Source: Datnioides undecimradiatus (lineage: Eukaryota > Chordata > Actinopteri > Lobotiformes > Datnioididae). Taken from it: a DNA stretch of 64,000 nt. The stretch covers positions 7,115,192 to 7,179,191 of the forward strand of contig WARS01000014.1 of the NCBI GenBank assembly GCA_008933995.1. Direction: 5' to 3'. Numbering within the stretch: the first letter of the stretch is position 1; the number at the start of each line of letters is the position of its first letter. Of the stretch, positions 36,404-49,744 are shown piece by piece. The position numbers were made by a program, and so were the translations under genes. The notes beneath the pieces are model-generated. The model was not told where the DNA came from, ran no database searches, and saw nothing but the letters and a program-made list of their open reading frames with translations.

Positions 36404-36520
36404 TCACACTCATTCATACACCGATGGAACAGCCACTGGGAGCAGTCTGGGTCCAGTGTCCCAAGGGGAGTTCAGGGATCGAAGCACCGCTGCCCCTATG
36501 AGCCACCGCTGCCCCTCCCA
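36404..36520 (+). repeat. Fragment of a widespread teleost repeat
   Basis: Reads cactcattcatacaccgatg, then gtgtcccaaggggagttcag, ggatcgaa and gagccaccgctgcccc. This is the tail of a teleost interspersed repeat whose consensus ends near 'accgagccacagccgcccc'. The 12-mer accgctgcccct occurs twice (36485-36496 and 36505-36516), a small internal duplication. Confidence 0.5.
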
Positions 36521-36629
36521 CAGGTTTAATAGAAGTGTTTCAATTTCCACTGTAGAGTGTTTGAAAGGAATTGATAAAACCCCTTTGACTAGTGACTTAA
36601 TAAAGTATCAAAAACTGTGGAAAGTTAAA

Positions 36630-36886
36630 TTAACCCTTTCGTCACCACAGTGGACAGCTATTCAAAAGCCATGTTCTTGTACGTAAATGGGTGGAACAGC
36701 GTTACAACATGTCAAAATCTGTTCACATTAGTGTAACAGCATATTTCTTTGGTTAAAAAACTCAAAACGTGCGCTGTCCACCCGAGTGGACGTGTGGAAA
36801 ATTGCTTGAAAGAAAAATCAATCTGTTTTTCATGCCCTAAGATAAATAAAAACACATAATTCATAATTCGTGCATAAAAGGGTTAA
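36630..36886. mobile_element. MITE with TTAA ends, piggyBac-like
   Basis: The element is bounded by ttaaccctttcg (36630) and aaaagggttaa (ending 36886). Taking TTAA as the duplicated target, the inverted termini are CCCTTT and AAAGGG. Subterminal words cagtggacagc and gctgtccacccgagtggac are also inversely arranged. The internal 245 bp has no coding capacity. A TTAA target with CCC-starting termini is characteristic of the piggyBac superfamily, so I infer a non-autonomous piggyBac-type MITE. Confidence 0.55.
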
Positions 36887-37569
36887 ATGGTCAGCAACGT
36901 TAGATCCAGTGCATCTGATGCTGTTCATGTCAAATCAAATTAATTATTGTGTTTTTCTACCATTAAAAAAGGGATGAATATTTAGAACACATTTTTTTTT
37001 TTATTTTCTAACATATTGCTATATGTTTTGACAGTTTCCAAGCAAGTGTTGGGTTTCCACCTTCAACAGAAATTCTAAAAAAAATCTAATCTAAATGGCT
37101 CACTCGTGGGTCGAATGATTTGCGGTGATGAAAAAAAAAAAGAATTTCTGTTGCATTTCAGTTCAAAACTCATTTGCATTTTCCTTTTTCTCCTCCATCT
37201 CACAACAGTTTTGCTGTTTCCACGCGCACTGCAGCATGCATCTGCTTCTGATGCGTACGCGCGTGCCTCATTGCGCTCACGTGCACCTGTTTCTCCTCGT
37301 CTGCGCCGCAAAGAGGAAGTACTGCCCTAATTACTCCAAACTCCCAGCGGACGCACCGACCAGTTTACAGTCATCACAATAAATTACACTCACCTCCCTC
37401 CCCACTGCCACAGCGAGTCCTTCTCTGCCTCCATCTCACGTTCCATCTCCATCTCACTCTTTACTACAGCATAGTTTATATTTAATAGATTTACAGTATT
37501 TCATTATGCATTATGCGGTGCAACGGGAAACAGCTGTTTACAGCCAGCCAGTAAACACGCACGCATACA

Positions 37570-37608
37570 GCACACAGACACACAGACACACAGACACACA
37601 GACACACA
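37570..37608. repeat. 8-bp tandem repeat (ACAGACAC)n
   Basis: Almost five perfect copies of an 8-bp unit, acagacac, related to but distinct from the plain CA arrays elsewhere. Confidence 0.85.
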
Positions 37609-39974
37609 TCTGTATAAGTGGACAATAAATTCATCTAGAACCCCAACATACATGTTTAAGCGACCCTGCTGACTGGAAAGCAGCTGCTGCACGTGTGCTG
37701 ATCTGAGTCCAGTGAACTCCAGTGGCCTCTGCTCCTGATTTCCATCTTTCTCCTTTACATTTTGATGTAGACCAAACTCACAAACCTCAGATCTGTGTCG
37801 GAGGACATAAGTGAGAGCATTTACATGCATATTTAATATTCCATTAATTCCCTCCCACTAAAATATTCGGTCTGTGACTGATGCAAACACTGATTGATTT
37901 AATATTCAGGAGATCAACATACAGATCATAACACTGGAAGAAGATGATCATATTCTATAAGTGGTAACACCTAATATATTGGACCTATACCTGCCCAAAC
38001 TGATGCTGCTCTGACAGCTGTCATTTGGACAACATTACACCTTCTGACAGTCTGCTGATGTGAGCTGGCTCCTGTTACTCAAGCACATATACGGTGCAGG
38101 TCTGAGGAACCGAGGGCTAAAATGTAATATTTGGACGAGAGTGGCACTGAGAGTCGTGTTTTTATTGGCCAAAAGTACAAAGCAAACCTCGTCACTGATT
38201 GGAGCAACACACTGATTACACAAGTGGGTCAAGTCCATTGGCTTTGGTGCGTTTCAATGATGAAAAAGTGGCCGGCTGCACCCTCAGATCACGCTGCGCT
38301 CGTGTCGTTGTAAATGCACGGAACAACACATATGAGTCATTTGTAGATTATTGCCATGAGTGAAAATGACTTTACATGCACTTGCCATAAATCAGAAAGC
38401 AACCAGCCTGTGCACGCTGATCTCCAATATCTGTTTTCTCAAAGTTTACTGTCTGATGCCTGATATCACCCAACGGAGCTGGTGTGTGGATAAAATGTGT
38501 CCCTTCCATGCAGCTGGGAAGCTAATGCTAGCTGGCTAGCTATCTGCACATGTCAGGCTGGAGTCTTTTCCACACAAGCAGATAAATCAATCAATGGATA
38601 ATTGAAGTGATGTCCTTGCTCCGCGATAGTTATTACTGTGGCACTTACAGTCCGTAGTAATACAGTATAACTTATATATGAAATGCCTCTGTAAAGACTA
38701 TTCTGGCTTATGCGTATTGCACATTTAGATCTAAAAGATCTTAGGATTCACTGCGTTCTGCGACGGATTATCCACAAGCTTTAATTAAAACTGAGATTTG
38801 TTCGGCGGATGTATCGGCCAGCTCTTTTTAAAGTAGCACTCTATGATTCTTCATATCGCTGTGACACACACAGTATGGCCACATCAAAGTTTGCCTCCCA
38901 GAAGCCTCACCAAGGACTTTGCAGATGAAAAACACTCACCATAATGGACTAAAAATCTGCTAATGGCACCTGAAACACTGGCTGCAGAACTGTACTGTGG
39001 GTAAAAAGTGCCGAACGGAGCTGACTTTGTAGACCATCCTAATCTGGTTCAAGGGCGGTAACTTCATTCCTAGAGCTGCACTATATGTATGGAGCAAAGT
39101 AATCATTAGCGTGAAAGGGCTTTTACACATCAGTAAGCATTGTGCAGGATTATGGAGAGTTAAGATGGTTTCACCTGTAATAAAATGCCGTTTTTGCCGT
39201 CACAGTTGCAGGTTCAAGGTCTTATTTTAGCAAGGACCCCCAGTTTACAAGGTTGGATGGGAGCAAAAAAAATGGATTACGGAGCACGTTTTGTTCACGT
39301 GTTTTATGTTTCTGGTTGAGGCCGGAGTGGTTTGTTTTGAAACGGAGCAGTGGAGCTGCGCAGCTGATCAGCGGTGCACATTATGTGAGCGGCAAACCTC
39401 CATAAAAACACACGTCTCAGTGCATCTAGCCGCTCCCTCAGCTACAGGGCAGACCCATCATAGGATCCCCCCTCAGGCAACGACGAACACAAAGGGACCT
39501 CACTGAAATGATAAACAGAAAAAGAGCGGTTGACGTGCAGCGATGTCCACAGAGGCCGAACAAATACTGGAATAGGGCTGCAAATTCGAAAAGTTTGATT
39601 GACAGCTGATTGGTGGAGAGCCTCAAACGGCAAATAATAATAATATCACAATATTCCTGAGCAGATTTGGCCTGCAAATCATTAAAACCACCAATTATAT
39701 CGACTTTTGGAATAAAAACCGGCTGAAATCTCTTTCAGCATTTTTCAACACCCTCAGCCCCCGAGTCCAGCACTGCTGCTGTAAATGGCTGTCACAGTGT
39801 CCGTCAATCTGAATAATGCAAAGTGGGAGGCAGGAGTAGCCAGACAGCTGAATGGGGGGGGTTGCAATACAGAGTGTCACACTGGTCAGAAATAGACTAT
39901 TATAATGGTTGAGTGAATCATGAATGGGTGCCCAAGACACTCCTGATTAACAGGCAGAAAACGTCAGAATATGT

Positions 39975-40245
39975 TCTGACTGGGGGGAGAGTGAGGAAAG
40001 AGGGAAATGAAAGACAAAGAGATAGGAAGGAGTTAAACAGAGGGGGTTAAATAGAGGGTGAGAGGTACTTGACTTCAGAGAGAAGGGGAGAGCAGGGAGT
40101 GAAGAGAGCAAATGAGAGATGACAGAGAGGGGTGTTTTCCTGGGAAGACAGATGAGAAGATGGAGAAGAGTGGCAGCAGGAAAGACGGAGCGAGCAGGAG
40201 GAGGAGAGAGTGATAAGGGGCACGGCAGAGAGGGAGAGACAGCCT
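39975..40245. repeat. Polypurine-rich tract
   Basis: About 270 bp dominated by A and G on the plus strand (gagagtgaggaaagaggg and similar). The 91-codon minus-strand frame at 40047-40322 is Ser/Pro/Leu rich because of this bias. Confidence 0.75.
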
Positions 40246-43200
40246 GTCCTAATGGTGAGCTGTGAAAAGAAACAAGTTGTCCAAGAGGATTTATTCTGCT
40301 GGGGGAAAAAAAAATGAGTCATTGGAGGAAGTAGTTAAAAAAAAAATAAAATCAATAATACTTATGCCCAGAAATAAATACTCCCCAAATTAAAATTAAA
40401 TAAAAATACATATTCTGCAAAAATACATTGCACTTTCTCTCGTGCCAGTTCCTGGACTGGATGTGTCCCTGTGAAGAGAAAATTAAAAGCTCCATCTGGG
40501 CTGTAAATTAGCAGTTATTTGTACAAGGAGCTATAACCTTTTATGTGCTAATGGATCTTTTATAAGACATGATTCATTATAATTCTCTCTCTTAATTTAA
40601 CTCAAACTCTGGACTAACGTGAACTCTGTCTGTAAATTCTTTACCCACTGTTGTAAACATCAACGGTGCGACCGGGAGCAGCCGCACCAGGACCCAGAGG
40701 CCTTCAGGGACCAACGAGGGAAGTCATTTTCTCCAGTTGTCTTCAGTCACAATCTATTTTTATGTATTTTTATTTGTTCTCATTGGAATTTCACAAAAGT
40801 TTATATCTCTTGATAAAAATACTTTTTCTATTCACCACCCACAGTTACAAAGGAAGAAAGCTTGTTGGAAAATGCTAATTTAGCCACCCAATAAGCTTGC
40901 ACCCACTGTCTTGTTATAACTTGCCACGGATGTCAGTGTTTTTGAAACCTTTTAGCAAGAACCAAGTGCTCTTCAGCAAGTGGAGGGAAAGTTAGTAGCA
41001 TAATGTTTAAAGAGCCTGAACAAAAATGTGTCTTTTTATCCAAACACATGCTACATCGAATGCTAGCAATGCAGCGCCGCATGGCGTGCAGCAAGAGGCT
41101 AAAGCTAGCTCATCAATACCATCTGCAACCTCTGAGGTCAGAATCTGAAGGGCTTTAGTCCTACAGAGATTTACTCCACAGGGGACTCTATGACAGTACC
41201 CATCGCTAAGATCAAGAGCTTCGATACAGCAACAGGTTCATATCGACCTACCTAGCCATCCCACTGAAGCAGAAAAGCAAGAAAACAGGTGTTTCTCTGA
41301 CAATACAGCTATCAAGGCAAACCCTCACAAACAGCGGTGATATCAGCCCACCCTGGACTTTGTCTAGCGTGTGCCTTGTTAGCCGTTTGCAGTCCAAAGT
41401 GCAAGTGGACTTTTTTCAAGTGAAGTGAGAAAAGGAGAATGGCAGGATTTATCGGAGAAGACTGACTCCCGTGACTCGCAACCTCAGGTTCATGTCAGAG
41501 AATGAAGAGAGATACAAGCAACGTAGCCAATTATAATGGAGACAGGAACAATCACTACAATCACTCACTTGTAGTTTGGCCATCAGAGAACTTAGGGAGA
41601 ATCCTTAGACAGTCCAAACAGTAGGAATTATGAGAAGCAGCATGGAAGAGGGACTGGGTATACTCTCCTGATAACAGAGGAGCCCGGACTTTAGTAGAGT
41701 CATTTATGACATTGCAGAGCGTTTAGCCTGTATGATAAGTTTCTATTGGGTGACTTCAAGTTTTTTATTGTTATGGAATCAAGGATTTGAATCATTAGCA
41801 ATGTAACTGTAACCTCTCATATGTTAGAAAGTTTGAAGCTACAGTCATCTGTCCATGATATCATTTGGCCGCTCTTCCACAAAAGATGACTACTTTCTGT
41901 CCAAGGGCATTGCAAAATGCAAATCACATTATTATCACATTCCATTATGCCGCCTGCTTGACCCTGGTAGTGTCTTTGAGTAGTAATTTTCAGTCCTGAA
42001 ATGTGCCTCAGATGGATCAAAAAATGGCGCTTGCCCGGGGAGAACTCATCACCCTCCGTCACGGTTTTAGCCTGCTGCAGTGCTTTCAGACACCAGCCGT
42101 CCTGGCGAGACCCTGAAAAAGCATCTTGAGGCTCTTAACGTTTGGCTTTCTGTCCGAGTGCGACAGCGCGGACTGCAATCAGACATTTTCGGTGCGGCCG
42201 AGGTTGTTGAAAACATGTTATTGCGCGAGTAATACGGGTGCTGAAAGTATACGTATGTGTTGGAAACTCGTCTTTTCAAGAGGTACTTTGCACGCCACTT
42301 TCTCCCGTGAATCTCATCTCTCACAGAGGTCTTTCAGGTGATGACGGCTGTGCTGGCATCTCGCTCACAATAGCTATTAAAACCCGTGTTTTTAAACATA
42401 GCCACATGGATACCTCAGTGAACATGAGTAGACGTGGCTCTATCCTCTGCTACAGGCGACTGGGTACTCAATGGCTGGGTAATTTCACTGCTGGTGCATC
42501 TATCAAGCTCCTGTAAGGATGTTTAGAGGAGGGCTCTGGCAAAGCAACTGACACTGAACTGAAAATGTTTTCATAAACCTCTTCAAATAAAGAGGCTAGC
42601 AAACTAGCTAGTAGCTTGACAGTATATCACTTTACTAAATTAGCCAACTAGCTGGTTAAACTGACCTGGTTTAGGGAGAAGATATAACTTAATGTGCACT
42701 TAATGTCTTTTTATTCCCTGGTGATCATGTGTATAAAAAGCATTATTTATTCATTTTTGTGTATATTATACCAGCAGTTTAAAGCATGCTTCCGCCCCCT
42801 GAGACACTCTACAAGGTGAGTGTGAAGAGCTAATGGAGGGATGGACTTTGTGCATACAGCCAACAGATCTGTGTGTAAAAATACTGGTGTCCTGTTCCTT
42901 GATAGTGCAAGTTTTACGAGCTCTTGTTCCCAGTGAGTGGGGTGTGAATCTCTTAAAGCCTGTGTTTATTTTTAGGCCGTAGAATTAATCTGCAGTGACG
43001 CGACATGTTAATTCTAAGGCCTCAAGTCCTGTGAGTCTGACCTCTAACATCCCACGACTTTAATGTCATCCGGGATCGGAAGTTCCCGTCATTGCTGCAC
43101 TTTAGAAAAGACGTGTTTGTCTGTGTTCCCCCACCTCCCCATCATTAGGCTGCAGCAACATCAGGGAACAAACTCTTTCACATGACAGTTTCCTCACAAG

Positions 43201-43493
43201 CGACCAGCTCCTGTATTAAAAAGACAGCATGACATTTTGAACAGTGCTCTGTTACTTTTTCTTCACCAGACGTGAGTTGGGGTTTTTTTTTTCTAAAGAA
43301 CAGAATAAAAGTCCATGTCGGTGGAGAGAAATGCAGTGGAAATAAGAGCTGAAGAGAAATATCGTGAGAAGGAAAGGAAGAGGAGCGGTGAGAGAGAGAT
43401 TCTCTCTTTGCTTCTGAAGGACAGAGGAAGAGTTGCAGACACTGCACTTCCAATCAGATAGGAAAAGACCCAGTCATCAAGGTTTAGACTGAA

Positions 43494-43498
<5 letters not shown>

Positions 43499-43547
<49 letters not shown>
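43499..43547. repeat. (GT)24 microsatellite
   Basis: A 49-bp uninterrupted GT array followed by gcgcttgcgc. Confidence 0.95.
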
Positions 43548-43550
<3 letters not shown>

Positions 43551-44387
43551 TTGCGCTGTACATTAAATGAAAAGTGTGCGCTGCTGGTTGTGAGAGCACG
43601 GCATGTGTGGAGCTCCGCTATGGCTGCCTATGTAGGGCGTGTCATTCTGCTTCCACATAGATGATTTACTGTGTGTGTGCGTGTCTGAGACAGAAGCTGT
43701 CAAATCAGTGCTGACACACAGCACAGTCCATTTTGAATAATTTATGAATATGTAAGATCAGATCTGCAAATTGGCGGAATTCTGCAGTGAAATTAGAGGA
43801 GAAACTTGGTTACGCTGAGCTCTGAGATGCTGTCAAAGTCATTAGAAACCCACTTTAGCTATCTTACACGACCGTCCAGGCTCTGTCATGTGCTGAAAAT
43901 ACTTTGAGAATATTAAGTAGCAGATGAACTGGGACCGGGGCTGACATCGTGTCAGATATCAGGTTAAAGTGTGTGGCGTAATTACCGGAGATCATCAGAG
44001 CTGCAGGTATAAACAGGAAAAAGCAGAAAAGACTCATATTTATCAAAAGTTTGCCACGACGCTGTGCATTCACGTCTTAAAGGGGTGTATCCTGCCCTGC
44101 TGCACAAATAAAGAGGCGGATTGGCACGGTAAGATATAGCTCAGTCTTAACTGAGCCAGTTAGCAAAGTGTTTAGCAAGTGCACACGGCTCAGGGAACCT
44201 GGTTAGTTTGCAAAGTCATCTTTATCAAAATGGTACAATACCCGGTGTTCTTGAATAATGACGGCGGGTTTTCAGCAGGTAAACATCCTCAATCACTATT
44301 CTGAGCCGCCTGTTTTCCAAATATTCTCCACAGTATTTGAAAAGTTTCAGAGCTGTTGGGAGCTGAAATAGAGACGTTTGGCTCAGG

Positions 44388-44429
<42 letters not shown>

Positions 44430-45313
44430 ATATTTTAACCATCTCTGTAGCAGACTGGATGTAGCAGAGCTGAACGGTGCCAAATTCTATGGCATGGCCC
44501 GTGGGACGCGCTCTCTCCACACGCACGCACTTACACACACATAAAGGACCCACTGCCATATGGGATGTTGATCCAACTTAAACATCCATCTTGACTGACA
44601 CCTCCTCCCTTGTGAGTGTATCTCTATATATGTGTGTGTGCTGGTTGAGAGCAGGAGCAGGGAAACAAAGAGGAAGCAGATTGAAATGGTGGGCTGAGGA
44701 CAGACAGAGTTGGGTATTGAGGGGATGGCGGGTCTAAGGTCAAAATATGAGAAGTTTGGTTTTTTCGAAACTCTCTTACTTTGGGAGCGCCTCATTTACT
44801 CCCCCCCCCGCACGCCAGGTGGATGGGAGGACATTTGGGAACGAACCCACTGGTTCCAGGTGGTGGGAGGCAGAACACGATCAAATGCATCTTCAGTAAG
44901 TTAGGGGGTATATTTGCAGCACAATGAGGAAACTAAAAACCCAGGCAGCCAACACTTTCCCCTTCCCTTATAAATGTCTACCATGTTGTAACACATGACT
45001 GACAGAGCTCTCCTACAGTCAAATGTCAAACTAAAGCCCTTTTACCTGACATGTGATTGAATGAACTTTTTTGGTCTTATGATTCTCAAACTAGAAAAAC
45101 TATTGGAGAGCTGAATGAGGTGTGGTGGGAAGGATGACCTAAGTTTCACTAAAACATAAACCTATCTGCAGGGAGTCTTTCATGCACTGTGACCTTGCGT
45201 GCAAAATCTACACTTTTTAAGCAGCAAAAGTGGAGCTGGACTCTCCCTAAATGAGGGACTGATGCTACAGATCGTTTGAAATGAGCTCTTGCACTTAGGC
45301 ACAGCGGTCCTTT
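43548..45313. other. Non-coding, no gene seen
   Basis: Intron-like. Holds the (TG) array at 44390-44428 and a C9 run near 44801. No repeat family or exon recognised otherwise. Confidence 0.5.
44390..44428. repeat. (GT)19 microsatellite
   Basis: A 39-bp uninterrupted GT/TG array. Confidence 0.95.
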
Positions 45314-45730
45314 GAGCTAAATGCTAATGCAAGCATGCTAACATACTCGAAAAGGCCACAACTGCTTAGTGCTAAGTGTTGCCAAGCCAAGTTCACCATC
45401 TTAACTCAGTGTGTTGGCATGCTAAAATGAACTTTTGAGTTCCACACACAGAGTGCAGCTGAGGCTGGTGGTAATGTTAGTGACCTAATAATAACCTAAT
45501 GATGGGACTTAATGAGAATTTATAGGATAACCAATGTGACGTGAACCAAATCTCATGTCAGTCTATCTAACAATCATTGAGGCATTTCATTCATAACCAT
45601 AAGCATTAACCTCACGCTGGCACTCATGCAAATCCCAGGGACCACAATCATAAAAGCTTCTTGTCAATTCATCCAAAAACTGGGATTATTTAGTCTGGAC
45701 CAAAGTGTTGCACCAACAAGCTGACATAGC
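45314..45730 (+). repeat. Teleost dispersed repeat, family C
   Basis: It starts gagctaaatgctaatgcaag, then catgctaacatactcg, aagttcaccatcttaactca, gtgcagctgaggctggtgg and ccaaatctcatgtcagtcta, and ends ttagtctggaccaaagtgtt. The order matches a very common teleost repeat as I remember it. Non-coding and diverged. A shorter copy follows in the same orientation at 47655. Confidence 0.65.
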
Positions 45731-47654
45731 TAACCATATAGCTGCTAGCATTGCCATACAACTCAAGTCATACTGCAGATGCAGCTAAGGTCGCGAGTCT
45801 TGGAGGTGCTTAATTGTTCGTGCAGAGCAGCATCTGTTTGTTCCTGAATGTTTTGCAGCTCTAAACCTTTAGGGCTTTTAAATATCCAATTTATTCTGGT
45901 TCTATTTAAATGTCTGACTTTTGGATTAACTTGATTGCACTACAAACTAAAAATCCACATCTTTTATCTCTCCAAACCGACTGCATCCCGAGAGCTTTGG
46001 TATGTGACCCACAAATATTTCGGAAAATGATACGCCACTTGTAGTTTAAGTGTTTGAATTTTTTTGAACAAAGAGCCCCGAAGCATGTTTTAGTTGAAAG
46101 GAGCTGTTAATCCCCAAGTTGCCTAGTTAGATCAAGGATAAAATCAAGAAGCGCTCGTCTTTAGAAAATATCTTCCCTTACAAAATATCAATAAACCATC
46201 TCATAGTTCAGCAACAGAGCAACAAGATATAATCGGACAGCTGAGATTACTATCACACACACTCTCCCCTACGGCTACAACATAATACAGATGATAAAAC
46301 TAATCTAAAACACAGAGAAGAGGAGGGGAGAGGAGGGGAAGTGTGTGGAGGAGAGAATGAGCTGAAAAGAAAGAGAAATGGAGGACGGGGAGACAAAAAC
46401 AAAATTGAAGAGAAATTGGGAAGAGGAGCAAGAAGCAAGAAGAGCAAGAAGGAGAAGGAGAAAACACATGAACACAGAAGAGGCAAAGAGGGAAGAATAT
46501 GGACAAAATGAACCAGAGGACAGAAAGTAGTTCCTCTTTTACACTCTTAATTGGCTTAGGAGGAGCAAAACATCTTAAAGTAACATCTTATATTGATGTG
46601 AATTGATATGCAAGGTAATAAACAAGGTGTTAGAACTTAAAATCACAACTTGTTGACATGGTGCGAATGCAGCTTCACTGGGCACATGATACCAGCTAAA
46701 CACCTGCACAAACACACACGCACACAAAGCAGAATGATATATGTACTGACACACATACAAATATGTGCATACTTCAGCCGTTCTCTTTGCATATGAAATA
46801 TGCATGTGCGAGCTCTAACTGGACACGGAGCGCTGCTTAGTTAGCATCACACTCACACACACACACGCAAGCACGCACACAATCCTCAGGTCCACTAAAA
46901 TCCTCCCTCGTCAGCAGGCTTTGCTTTGATCAGGTAAATAGGTCAGCTGAGGATATGTCATGAATGAATGTGTGTTCTCTCTGTGTCTGTGTTTGCATAC
47001 AAGGCCCAAACCAAGTTATTTAAAGGGCTGGTGGGAATGTGTAAGATTTTGCTGCATACTTGCTGCATTACTGCTGCAGTGGTGCTTAACCTCCACAGGG
47101 AGCACCGTTTTGATTGGATCCTGTTGATCTCATAAGAAAGCTTCATGTGCTTCAAGTGCTCACATTAAAGTGTGAGGAGGCCAGCATCAGCAAATCACTG
47201 CTGTATTTCTTATTTTTTACAGTGAAGACAGGATATCAAGAGATATTGCTGACGATATCATATTAATAATTAATAAGATAATAAAACATTATCTTTGAAA
47301 ATCTTATCTTTGTCAAACTGCTCCTGCAGAACACCCACATCTGTCAACAGCTGTTTTTTTTTTATTATTTTGAGGAGATTTTTGGATTTAAAAATATAAA
47401 ACTTCTAAATCAACAGTTGAGCAAATCACTGACGTTGCAGCTAGCTGCAGTCGTGCACATGTAGCTGCTTGCTTGCTAAGGCTGCTGCTAGTCTGCATTT
47501 AGTACTGTTAGAGTACTATTAGAAACTCTGACTCATATCTTTGCGTTGCCCATTTGAAGCTAGAACAACATACGTTTAATGTCAGTCGTGCTGGAGACGA
47601 CTAGAAAGACAATACAACAGATTTAAAACACTACAGCAAGCTACAGCGCTGCAC
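45731..47654. other. Non-coding, no gene seen
   Basis: A purine-rich tract runs from 46314 to 46500 (agaggaggggagaggagggg and similar), and a small (AC) patch lies at 46849-46866. No exon recognised. Confidence 0.5.
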
Positions 47655-47825
47655 AACATGCTAACAGTGAAATGCTAACATGTTGATGTTTGGCTGGTAT
47701 AACTGCTACCATATCCATGCCTTGGTGTATTAGAATGCTAACGTTTGCTAATTAGCACTCATCTCAAAGTACAGATAAGGATGATGGGAACATCACTGGT
47801 TCATCACTTTCTAAACTGATGAAAT
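47655..47825 (+). repeat. Family C dispersed repeat, shorter copy
   Basis: Contains acatgctaacagtgaaatgc, taacatgttgatgtttggct, gctaacgtttgctaattagc and caaagtacagataaggatga, the left half of family C. Same orientation as 45314-45730. Confidence 0.65.
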
Positions 47826-49744
47826 AAGCTCGCTGAGAGAGAGCAGATGCTTCTTCTTCTCTGTTACTATGTCAAACTTAATAACATGAAAACAGCTGTA
47901 ATGCAGCACTGAGATGATATGCGGATAAATTTGGATTTCTGAACATTGGAAAAAAAAAAAACATTGACACATTAAAATAAACACTTCGCAAGCCAGATGA
48001 ATGGTTACTTTGGTTAATGAGCGTCACTCAGATCATCACATGTCGAATCACAGTATTAATTTCTCTATTTCCCTGTGCGTCTCCTCATTTCAGCGAAAAA
48101 GGCTGAGGGAGAAACAATATCAAATGATTAAATCCTCTGCCTTTCGGTCCCTTTTCTCTCCATCTCATATTGTTTTGCTCTCATTTTCTCTCACTTGGCG
48201 TTGCCTCTGTGTTGACATTATTGCCATCATTAATTGTAGCCTTGTCCGCGCCTGTTTGTGTATGTGTGTGTGTGTGTGTGTATCTGTGTATGTGCACACG
48301 CGCATGTGTATCACTATCCCTGCAGTCAGCTTGAGTCACTGCGGGAAACCAAGTTACAGTAGCCAATTAGGAGACCGCACACAATTATATGCCACATACA
48401 CACCCATCCATACACACACACACTCTTCGTCTAGTGTGCTTCAGAGCCGATGTCTGCTCAATCTGTGACCATCAAAACAGCATTTTTCATTCAACAATCT
48501 CTTGCAGTATTTAGACATAAAGTAGTTACTCATTCCTTTATTCACAGTGTCTGTATTTCCACCTGTCTGTCTGTCTGTCTCTCTTTATGTCTTGATTTCT
48601 CAGACAGTGAGGAGCCAATTACTGTCCAGGGGTCGCCAAGCTCCTTCCTTCCTGTCTCCTGCTGGTTGGCTGTTAGCTGACCAATCATAGGTCTCACTGG
48701 GGGTTAAAAAGCTGACTTGAGGAAATGTCATCTCGCTGAGTGAAGATGTCTGTGCCGTTTAATTTAACATGCATATAATCGACACACTACAGTACAGCCA
48801 GTCTTAAACATAGACTTTCTAGTTCACAGCTCTTGGCTTGTGTGTGATGAAGTAGCCATCTGTACCGTGACTGTTGCGAAGAAACCAAGTTACCATAGGA
48901 AAACTGAGTACATACAGTGTCTCACTCAGTCGATGTGATGCCTTTATCAGGCTGATGTACATACACATTCTTTATTTCTGTCCCTGGGGGATAATCCTGC
49001 CAGAATCTATATGGAAATACATATTTTTCTCCCAAAGCTGTGCACTGAGGTTACATGTTTCTCTCAGGGCAGAGTGACATGAATCTGCTTCCAATCCTTT
49101 CGTAACACAGTGCCAGCTCGATCAGAAGTGTTATTTGCCAAAAAGCTAATGTATTCCTTTGAGGTGTGATGCATCACCAATCCATCATCGTCTTTTTGGG
49201 AGGCAAACACTGTTAGAGGGATTAGTAGTGGAGTGAAAGAGTTCTGCTAAAGCTGCGCTACATTTGGTTCCAAACTTATAATGCAGGGTGGCTGTGTTTG
49301 TCCAAATCCAATTCTGATTTTAGTTGTATTTACCTGACGCAGTCACAGATGAATCAATAATGATATTCACAACAGAATCAAGGGCTTTTTGCTGGATTGA
49401 GTAACTTAAAGCCAGCATTCTACGAATTTCCATTACTGTCCCGTCTGGTAAATGGTGTCTCTAAAGGTTACTCTATCACATGTCAGTCAATCAATAAAAT
49501 CGTCAATCTTTGGTGATTTTTCAATAATTGATCCCAGTTGGGGAATCCACACCACTGAAGCTGTGGTTATTGATTAAAAGTGTAAAAAGAAAGAGGGCTG
49601 TCGAGGGAGATAGTTATAGACCCTCTGTTTTATAGACACTCTGTTTTAGTGTCTTTAAGCCTTTGGGGTTTTGGTTCAGTCTCACTTCTCACCTCAACCT
49701 TGTTTCTAGTCACAGAAGGAAGCCATTTACAGTGAAGAAGATCT
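47826..49744. other. Non-coding, no gene seen
   Basis: Contains a (GT)9 array at 48263-48280, (CTGT)n at about 48562-48579 and an A11 run near 47950. The 155-codon plus-strand frame at 48001-48468 passes through the GT array and shows no domain. Confidence 0.5.

Larger units (their letters stand above)
36887..43498. other. Long stretch without a recognised gene
   Basis: Contains T- and A-rich runs at 36992-37003, 37077-37084 and 37130-37140, the 8-bp tandem repeat at 37570 (listed), a purine-rich tract at 39975-40245 (listed) and A-rich DNA at 40336-40420. The segment 38810-39140 may be a decayed dispersed repeat. Frames here have no domains. Confidence 0.5.
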
